From: DATCRE01 sp035493595
GTDB taxonomy: Bacteria; Bacteroidota; Bacteroidia; Cytophagales; Cyclobacteriaceae
Length of the DNA stretch: 12,299 nucleotides
Direction of reading: 5' to 3'
Assembly: GCA_035493595.1 (NCBI GenBank)
Contig: DATJHZ010000372.1
Location: forward strand, 1 to 12,299
The notes under the pieces are model-generated. The model made no database searches and was not told the origin of the DNA. It was given only the letters and a program-made list of their open reading frames with translations. Both the position numbers and the translations under genes were made by a program. Below are positions 6,019 to 12,299 of the stretch, in pieces; position 1 is the stretch's first letter, and each line of letters begins with the position of its first letter.

Positions 6019-7872
6019 TTAATAACCAGCATTTTGTTTCAATACAGAAACGCCATTAACTTGGTTTAAGTCAATCTGATCTTGAGGAATTGGATAGTAT
6101 TCATTCTTACCAACTGAAAACGAAGTTTTAGCAGATATAGAATTGTACTTACCGTTATACTCAATAGCTGACTGAAGATTTACAGGATTTGAATTTGCAT
6201 TGGCATTAGATGTTTCTCCCCAACGAACTAAGTCGAAGAAACGCTTGCCTTCCATAGCCAACTCTAACTTACGTTCAAAGTGAACGGCTTTACGAGCTGT
6301 TGCCTGATCTGCAAATGCACCATACAAGCTAACTACATAGTTACCAGCAGGTATTGATTTAACAGATGGATCCAAATAAGCTGAGTAATCATCTTTTGTA
6401 GGATCTTTAGAGAACTTAACCCATCCATCAGGATTTTGTGCTCTCTTACGAACCATGTCAACATACGTTACACCAAGACCAGCTTCATTTTTTTCTACAG
6501 CCGCTTCAGCTCTCATTAAAAGAACTTCAGAGTAACGCATAAACGTAAAGTTTACTGCGTTGTAACCTGGTGTCCATGAACTTCCGTCAGTATATTTTCC
6601 AATCTGAGTTTTTGAGAAGATAGCCTTTTTAGGTGTGTAAGGACCTCCATCAGAAAGTGAACGTACCCAAGGTGCACCTGAATAAACGCCCCAATCATAA
6701 TAAGGAACTCCAGTACGAGCAACTGTCCAGTCAATACGTGGATCTAATGGATTAACATCTCTGTCAACACTCGATGGTGTTGGAGATTGCATCCATGCCA
6801 AGTCTGACAATGCATTTGCATCGCTGTTATAGCTACCATCTAATAGTGGTAAACCACCTGATGTTCTGTATGAGTTAGCAAGATCAAATGATGGTTGGTT
6901 AAATCCGCAGCAACCTACTGGCAATGATGACAAATAAGGGTAGTTCAATACGTTATTAGCGTTTGCATTGGCCGCACCAGAACCATCATTAACTGAAGAT
7001 TGAAGCGCAAAAACAGATTCTGAACTGTTATCAGTTACTGCATCAAATGCATCATGGAATCTATCCAATAGCTTATACTTTGTGCCACCTGGTGTCTTTC
7101 CATTCGCAATGATATCATCCAAAACGGTTATTGCAGCGTCCCATTTCTTTTCAAACAAATAAGTCTTTGCAAGAAATGCACCGGCGGCCCATTTGTTAGC
7201 ACGTCCGGCAGCCATTCCATCAGACTTTAATGTAGTGTAAGCATCATTAAAATCTTGTTCTATTTTTGGCCATACATCAGTTTCATTACTGATTTTGTAG
7301 TTATTCTTAGAGTAATCGATGGTCTCATCAACGTATGGGATATTACCCCACATCATTTTAGCTTCCATGTGATAGAATCCTCTCAAGAATTTAGCTTCAC
7401 CAAGAATTCTGGTTTTGTCATCAGCTGAAACTGCTCCTTCAGGAAGTGCATTAAGCAACTTGATAACAACGTTAGCACGGTTTACACCATCATATACTGA
7501 TTGCCATTGTACGCGTAGATAACTGTTTGTTGCTGGTGCAGTGAATTGTGACAATGGATTGATATCAGATTGGTCACCAGAGTTAGATCCTTTAAAAGCA
7601 TCCTGTCCTACAACACCACCATAAACCCAGTTAGTGTTATCTGTGGCCCAGGTACCAGGGCTATTTTTAACAAGGTTTGAACCCTTCAATGTGGAGTAAG
7701 CTCCAATCAAAGCTGCTTCAACACCTGCTTGTCCTTGCAACTGGCTTCCCAAAACCGCACCTCTAACAGGTTGATTCAGGAAAGTATCCTGACACGAAAA
7801 CACTATCGCCATACTCATTGGAATCAACAAGTAAACGACTTTCAAAACTTTACTATTTATCATAGTTTTCAT
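6019..7872 (-). CDS. SusD/RagB-family nutrient-binding outer-membrane lipoprotein
   Basis: A 617-residue surface lipoprotein that acts as the substrate-binding lid on its SusC partner. The signal peptide occupies residues 1-26, with lipobox VFSC and Cys27 as lipidation site. The N-terminal SusD-like region contains AALIGAYSTLKG (53-64), YDGVNRANVVI (127-137) and EAKFLRGFYH (159-168). The helical TPR-like core follows (AAGAFLAKTYLFEKKWDAAI, 229-248). The C-terminal RagB/SusD domain shows FMRYSEVLLMRAEA (444-457) and the hallmark ERKLELAMEGKRFFDLVRWG (533-552), ending in a YYPIPQDQI motif (592-600). Length and motif order are normal. Met1 and Met4 are both possible starts; Met1 is kept because it follows susC by 21 bp. 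A vicinal Cys pair (321-322) is the only other cysteine content. The substrate cannot be predicted from sequence alone. Confidence 0.96.
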   Translation of the reverse strand: MKTMINSKVLKVVYLLIPMSMAIVFSCQDTFLNQPVRGAVLGSQLQGQAGVEAALIGAYSTLKGSNLVKNSPGTWATDNTNWVYGGVVGQDAFKGSNSGDQSDINPLSQFTAPATNSYLRVQWQSVYDGVNRANVVIKLLNALPEGAVSADDKTRILGEAKFLRGFYHMEAKMMWGNIPYVDETIDYSKNNYKISNETDVWPKIEQDFNDAYTTLKSDGMAAGRANKWAAGAFLAKTYLFEKKWDAAITVLDDIIANGKTPGGTKYKLLDRFHDAFDAVTDNSSESVFALQSSVNDGSGAANANANNVLNYPYLSSLPVGCCGFNQPSFDLANSYRTSGGLPLLDGSYNSDANALSDLAWMQSPTPSSVDRDVNPLDPRIDWTVARTGVPYYDWGVYSGAPWVRSLSDGGPYTPKKAIFSKTQIGKYTDGSSWTPGYNAVNFTFMRYSEVLLMRAEAAVEKNEAGLGVTYVDMVRKRAQNPDGWVKFSKDPTKDDYSAYLDPSVKSIPAGNYVVSLYGAFADQATARKAVHFERKLELAMEGKRFFDLVRWGETSNANANSNPVNLQSAIEYNGKYNSISAKTSFSVGKNEYYPIPQDQIDLNQVNGVSVLKQNAGY

Positions 7873-7893
7873 AATTTCTTCTGTCTTATCTAA

Positions 7894-10800
7894 TTAAAAT
7901 CCAATATTAAATCCTAGGGAATAAATCCTGGTAGCAGGATAATTACCAACATCAACACCAAGTGTTGTATCAACACTAGAAGCAACTTCAGGATCTTTAC
8001 CAGTGTACTTAGTAATAGTGAACAAGTTCACACCTTGTAAGTATACTCTGAATTTCTGAACACCGTATTTGCTTAGCATGCCTGCAGGAAGATCATAGTT
8101 AAGTTGCAGATTTCTGAGACGGAAATATGATCCGCTTTCCATGTACCATGAGTTAGCTTGAGAGTTGGTACTGAAATTTGAAGCTGTCTCAACAATAGGT
8201 GTCTTCGCTCCATCAGGATGCTCTGCAGTCCATGAATGCAGGGTAGAAGAACTAAGCGCTGCACCTGAGAATGACTGATAGAAATCATTATACCATTTGC
8301 TGAAGTTGATGATCTTATTTCCATACTTACCATAGAAGAACGCATTCAATGTGAAGTTTTTATACTTCGCAGTAAGGTTCAAACCATACGTGAATTTTGG
8401 AATTGGGCTGCCCATGTATACACGGTCTTTGTCATCAATAACTCCATCGCCATTAACATCTTTGAATTTAAAACGGCCTGGAGCCGCACCATCTTGTTTA
8501 GCAGAGGCAGATACGTCAGCAGCATTTCTGAAGTAACCAACCATCTGATAGCCATAGAATGACGCAAGTGATTGACCAACTGAATTTCTATTGAAGGTAA
8601 GGTTACGGAAAGTAGCACCATCAAAATAATTAACACCAGGAGCAATAGCTGTGATCTTATTTTTAAGAGGTGAAATATTTCCATCAATTGTTAATTGAAG
8701 GTCGCTGGTAACATTGAGTCTCTTCGTGATTTGAAGATCAATACCCTTGTTAGTCATACTAGCAATGTTAACAAATGGATTCTGTGCATAAACACCGGCA
8801 GTAGCAGAGAAGTTAGGGTTATAAAGAAGACCAGTAGTCTTTTTCTGCCATACTTCAAACACTACATCCAATGTTCCATGTAAAAGTGTCGCATCTAAAC
8901 CAATGTTAGTTGTTGTGTTCTTTTCCCATTTTCCAGCAGGGTTACCAACTTGACCAGGTACAAAACCACCAGCCACGCTTGTATTAGTACCAGAGATATC
9001 ATAACCATTAACAGGACCACCATTATACAAAGTATACTGGTTAGTAGCAGGAATATTCTGGTTACCCATAACACCCCATCCACCTCTCAGTTTCAAATCA
9101 TCAATAATTGTATTTCCCTGCATGAAGCTTTCAGATGAAATTCTCCAGGCACCAGATACCGCAGGGAATACACCTGATCTGTTCTGAACACCAAATGCAG
9201 AAGATGCATCATGACGGAATGTACCGCTTATGTAGTACTTCTCTTTGAAGTTATAATCAAGTTTGCCGAAGTAAGAAGCAAGAGTTCTTGGCTGGTCAGC
9301 TACGTTGATTGCGTTAGTCTGGTTAGCAGTTGCACCAAAATTTGGAATACCGCTACCTACTGTTCTTCCTGAAGCATCAGTATTGCTTAGTGTTAAATAG
9401 TTAGGATCAGTACTGAATGGATTCAAACCTGTTCCTTGTATGAAACGACTGATAACCGGATCTTTGAGAGCCTCATAGCCAGCTAATGCAGTTATACCGT
9501 GATCACCAAATTTATTTTGGTAACGGGCAGTGTTAGTAAATACCCAGCTTGTACGTTGAGCATATCCTTCGCTATAAACATTGGAAGATGTATTTTCTGC
9601 ATTTTCATAAGTTCTGAAACCAAGTTGAGAGAAATATGAATAGCTCATTGTTCCACCAATGCTTGAACGGATAGTCAAATGTTTAATTGGATCTACTTCT
9701 ACATAAGCATTACCGAAAACATTGAATCCATTATTCTTATTGTAGTTCTTGTTCAAACGAGTAAGGTTGGCTACAGGGTTAGCAGGGTTGTTGAAACCTG
9801 GAGCTGCAGTACCTGCCCATCCTCCATTCACATCATGAACAGGAATGATTGTTGGCATACGATAAGCAAAATTCAATTGGTTTTCATTTTGTTGGTTACC
9901 GATCTGTGGGTTATCACGATATGATAACTGGAGGTTTTCACCAATTCTAACGTGCTCAGCTGGTTTGAATTCAGAATTCAAACGGAGGTTATATCTCTTT
10001 AAATAAGTGTTAAGAGCAATACCTTGTTGATTGTAATAAGCCAGGTTTAAATAGTAATGTGAACGTTCATTACCACCAGACATACCTAATGAAAAACGGT
10101 TAACCGGAGCATTGCGAGTCATTGCTTTATACCAGTCTGTTCCACCTTTATTGGCTTTTACTACTTGAATGATAGCTCCCTTTGAAGGGTCTACATTATA
10201 ACTTGCTAAAGCGGCAGCAATTGAAGGGTCACCTTCATTAATATTTCCTGTTGGCTTCCATGAACCGTCACTTTGTTTTACACCAACGTTGATATAATCA
10301 GGTAATACAGGATTATTAATGTCAGATCCATAAGGCTGATTAGCAGTTGTTGCACCACCATTACGAAGTGCTTCGTAAACTTTATTAGCTTGTTGTTGTG
10401 GATTCAATACGCCAATACCTTTACCAGGTGTATTGATACCTGTGCTCATATCGAAATCGATATGTGTATTGCCATCATTTTTACCATGTTTAGTAGTGTA
10501 AACAACTACACCAGATGCAGCTCTTGCACCATAAATAGAAGCAGCACCAGCATCTTTCAGAATAGTGGTAGTTTCTATATCATAAGGATTCAGGTTACTG
10601 ATATCATATGTAGGAACTCCATCAACAATGTAAAGAGGTGTGTTATTTGTTAATGAACCAAATCCACGGATACGAACCTGTGCAGGAGCACCTGGTTGTC
10701 CTGATGTAGTAACTTGTACACCAGCAACGCGACCTTGAATTGATTGTTCAACGTTTGAAACCGGAATAGCTACGTTATTAGCTGTTGATATAGTAGATAC

Positions 10801-11181
10801 AGCTGATACGATGTCTTGCTTACGTTCACTGCTATAACCCGTTACAATAACTTCGTTAAGTGACGTTACATCAGCTTCAAGTGAAACATCTACAACCGCG
10901 CGATTTGCAGCATCTACTTCTTGTGTTTTGTATCCAATAAAAGAAAATACAAGCACTGAGCTACCACTGGATAAACTCAATGTGTATTTACCTCCAGTGT
11001 CTGACGTGGTACCATTCGTAGTACCTTTTTCAAGGATACTTACACCCGGAACAGGCTGACCTGTTTCATCTAATACTGTTCCTGAAACAGTTAATTTCTG
11101 AGCATATGTTGCAGTGGCTATGGCCATAACCATAACGACCGCAAATAATCTCAACCAATTATTATATAGTTTTTTCATCAT
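7894..11181 (-). CDS. SusC/RagA-family TonB-dependent outer-membrane transporter
   Basis: A 1095-residue TonB-dependent transporter that imports a nutrient across the outer membrane using energy from TonB-ExbBD. The signal peptide ends near ATYAQ (24-28). A carboxypeptidase-regulatory-like beta-sandwich follows (about 30-103, VSGTVLDETGQPVPGVSI). Next come the TonB box region LNEVIVTGY (108-116), the plug (about 120-232, including GRVAGVQV, IRGFGS, PLYIVDG and ILKDAGAASIYGARAASGVV), and the 22-strand barrel, which ends in the BAM-recognised terminal aromatic GFNIGF. A DVNGDGVIDDKDR calcium-loop-like segment (908-920) is usual in this family. There is no N-terminal STN domain, so it is not expected to signal to an anti-sigma factor. 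Two adjacent ATGs (11181 and 11178) are possible starts. It is 15 bp from the upstream gene and 21 bp from susD, so clearly one operon. Confidence 0.97.
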   Translation of the reverse strand: MMKKLYNNWLRLFAVVMVMAIATATYAQKLTVSGTVLDETGQPVPGVSILEKGTTNGTTSDTGGKYTLSLSSGSSVLVFSFIGYKTQEVDAANRAVVDVSLEADVTSLNEVIVTGYSSERKQDIVSAVSTISTANNVAIPVSNVEQSIQGRVAGVQVTTSGQPGAPAQVRIRGFGSLTNNTPLYIVDGVPTYDISNLNPYDIETTTILKDAGAASIYGARAASGVVVYTTKHGKNDGNTHIDFDMSTGINTPGKGIGVLNPQQQANKVYEALRNGGATTANQPYGSDINNPVLPDYINVGVKQSDGSWKPTGNINEGDPSIAAALASYNVDPSKGAIIQVVKANKGGTDWYKAMTRNAPVNRFSLGMSGGNERSHYYLNLAYYNQQGIALNTYLKRYNLRLNSEFKPAEHVRIGENLQLSYRDNPQIGNQQNENQLNFAYRMPTIIPVHDVNGGWAGTAAPGFNNPANPVANLTRLNKNYNKNNGFNVFGNAYVEVDPIKHLTIRSSIGGTMSYSYFSQLGFRTYENAENTSSNVYSEGYAQRTSWVFTNTARYQNKFGDHGITALAGYEALKDPVISRFIQGTGLNPFSTDPNYLTLSNTDASGRTVGSGIPNFGATANQTNAINVADQPRTLASYFGKLDYNFKEKYYISGTFRHDASSAFGVQNRSGVFPAVSGAWRISSESFMQGNTIIDDLKLRGGWGVMGNQNIPATNQYTLYNGGPVNGYDISGTNTSVAGGFVPGQVGNPAGKWEKNTTTNIGLDATLLHGTLDVVFEVWQKKTTGLLYNPNFSATAGVYAQNPFVNIASMTNKGIDLQITKRLNVTSDLQLTIDGNISPLKNKITAIAPGVNYFDGATFRNLTFNRNSVGQSLASFYGYQMVGYFRNAADVSASAKQDGAAPGRFKFKDVNGDGVIDDKDRVYMGSPIPKFTYGLNLTAKYKNFTLNAFFYGKYGNKIINFSKWYNDFYQSFSGAALSSSTLHSWTAEHPDGAKTPIVETASNFSTNSQANSWYMESGSYFRLRNLQLNYDLPAGMLSKYGVQKFRVYLQGVNLFTITKYTGKDPEVASSVDTTLGVDVGNYPATRIYSLGFNIGF

Positions 11182-11196
11182 TAGTTCTCGTTAGGA

Positions 11197-12299
11197 TTAT
11201 TTTAATTCAGTTAACCCGGCAGTGTAAACGACATCATACGTGAGGTCACCAATTCTGTGATCAGTAACATTGATTGTTATCGTTACTGCATCAGAAAAAT
11301 TAACGTCGTTTGTACCATTATTAGCAACAGGAACACCTCCTGGATTATCAATATCCTTTAGGGTAATAGAGTTTAAAGTTACACCTGCTCCGTTTGTTGG
11401 CACATCAACATGAAATTTCAAGCCGTTTAATGTAGAATTAGTAACAGTGCCTTTTAAAGCTTTAATAAGCGCTACAAAGCCTGTATTAACATCAACAACA
11501 TCAGGTGATGTACTGGATAGCGTTAGCAATGGTGCATCCACAGCATAAATATTATATGAATGTGCTCCTGTAGTAGCAGAATCCTGTGCCATTACTTTAA
11601 CTATTTTTACAGAAGTAAGATCGATTCTTCTATCCTGCTTCATTGGTACCACCTCGGAACCATAGTGAAGCACACCAAATGGATTATCGAGTGCGTAACT
11701 GAAAGTCACCGAATCAAAACTAGTTGATGGGGTTTGATACACATCATAAAGAATAAGATCAGAACCACTCGTTGCAAGCGAAGCACCAAGAGTTGAAGTA
11801 GCACCTGTACTTACTTCTTTACCACCAAAAGATTTAAATGTGAATGTATTGTTGGAAGGCGTAACAACTACAGTAACAACATAGTTATTTATATCAGTGC
11901 CATTATTTGCGGTCACTTTATAAGTAACTGGGTTTGTAAAATCATTCGCTGTAGTACCGCTTGCCTGAGTTGTTGATCCAACCGTAACTGTACTAAATGC
12001 ATCATTAGTAAATGTTGCTTTTAATGCAGTAAGTGCTGTTTTATAGGGAACATCAACTGTGATAGTTTTTGCAGCCTGATCAATCGTCGTTTTTGTACTT
12101 ATTTTATCGAACGAGAAATCAGTGATCTCAGCATTAGGGCTGGTAATCGTTACCTCAATAGTATTGGAATAAGAATTTTTAACACTTTTCCCATCTGCGG
12201 AATGATTGTTGGTCACAACCACGGCTAAAAACTTTCCAACCTGAGCGTATGTAAACGTTACGGTTGCCTTTCCTCCTGTAAAAGAAGCAGCAGGAATAT
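11197..12299 (-). CDS. Surface protein with PKD-like and DUF5018-like domains (5' end outside window)
   Basis: At least 366 residues, open to the right edge; the true start is beyond 12299. A GTG at 12222 is not the start, because the frame continues upstream with protein-like sequence (GGKATVTFTYAQVGKFLAVV) that completes a PKD/Ig-like beta-sandwich through NTIEVTIT. It is followed by a DUF5018-like domain (about 12129-11860) with ITDFSFDKIS, KTITVDVPY, TALKATFTNDAFSTVTVG, ANDFTNPVTYKVTA and YVVTVVV. The remaining roughly 210 residues are Ser/Thr/Asn/Val-rich and beta-like, with no family recognised; two of their segments resemble each other in style but not clearly as repeats. Such beta-sandwich chains are typical of secreted or surface glycan-binding proteins, which is inferred here, since the signal peptide is not visible. 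The TAA stop is 15 bp before the susC ATG, implying co-transcription. Confidence 0.8.
   Translation of the reverse strand, partial: IPAASFTGGKATVTFTYAQVGKFLAVVVTNNHSADGKSVKNSYSNTIEVTITSPNAEITDFSFDKISTKTTIDQAAKTITVDVPYKTALTALKATFTNDAFSTVTVGSTTQASGTTANDFTNPVTYKVTANNGTDINNYVVTVVVTPSNNTFTFKSFGGKEVSTGATSTLGASLATSGSDLILYDVYQTPSTSFDSVTFSYALDNPFGVLHYGSEVVPMKQDRRIDLTSVKIVKVMAQDSATTGAHSYNIYAVDAPLLTLSSTSPDVVDVNTGFVALIKALKGTVTNSTLNGLKFHVDVPTNGAGVTLNSITLKDIDNPGGVPVANNGTNDVNFSDAVTITINVTDHRIGDLTYDVVYTAGLTELK

Noticed and set aside
8422..8460. Dockerin or EF-hand domain suggested by DVNGDGVIDDKDR in the transporter
   Set aside because: A single such loop between barrel strands is a normal feature of SusC/RagA proteins; there is no second copy as a dockerin would need.
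7894..11181. Several 60-100 codon frames on both strands within susC
   Set aside because: They overlap a full-length transporter whose motifs run uninterrupted from signal peptide to terminal Phe; the short frames have no protein-like composition or family resemblance.

Overview
The window looks like chromosomal DNA of a Bacteroidota bacterium. The case for this is a SusC/SusD outer-membrane pair, SPII lipoproteins, start codons without clear Shine-Dalgarno sequences, AT-rich DNA, and family variants typical of this phylum. The long VCBS/ASPIC lipoprotein next to SusCD suggests a Cytophagales-like or related free-living lineage, but the species cannot be told from the sequence.

Left part (1-2390): the 3' tail of a rightward gene ends in a strong, probably bidirectional, hairpin terminator (64-115). 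Facing it are a leftward DUF937-like small protein (181-675) and leftward riboflavin synthase (770-1357). Between those two lies a perfect heptamer tandem array (713-759). Divergent from riboflavin synthase is a rightward DUF72/YecE-like protein (1437-2381). Its stop codon is embedded in a second hairpin terminator that also serves the convergent leftward operon.

Right part (2394-12299): a leftward cluster that reads, in transcription order: a surface protein with a PKD-like and a DUF5018-like domain (5' end outside the window); a SusC/RagA-type TonB-dependent transporter without a signalling STN domain; a SusD/RagB lipoprotein; a 13-bp intrinsic terminator; and a 1185-residue lipoprotein with FG-GAP/VCBS repeats and ASPIC/UnbV. 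The first three genes are separated by 15 and 21 bp and are almost certainly one transcript. The fourth starts only 8 nt after the terminator's T-run, so it is probably expressed at a lower level by read-through. The likely picture is a nutrient-uptake machine: SusD as lid and SusC as channel, with the two other proteins as accessory surface binders or scaffolds. No glycoside hydrolase, peptidase or regulator is visible, so the substrate is unknown.

The most notable observations are a doubled architecture in the VCBS protein (7 calcium loops + ASPIC, then 7 loops + ASPIC-like end), the terminator placed inside the cluster, and the heptamer array upstream of the DUF937-like gene. There is no gene-free stretch over 300 bp, and no tRNA, rRNA, CRISPR array, insertion sequence or phage gene was seen.
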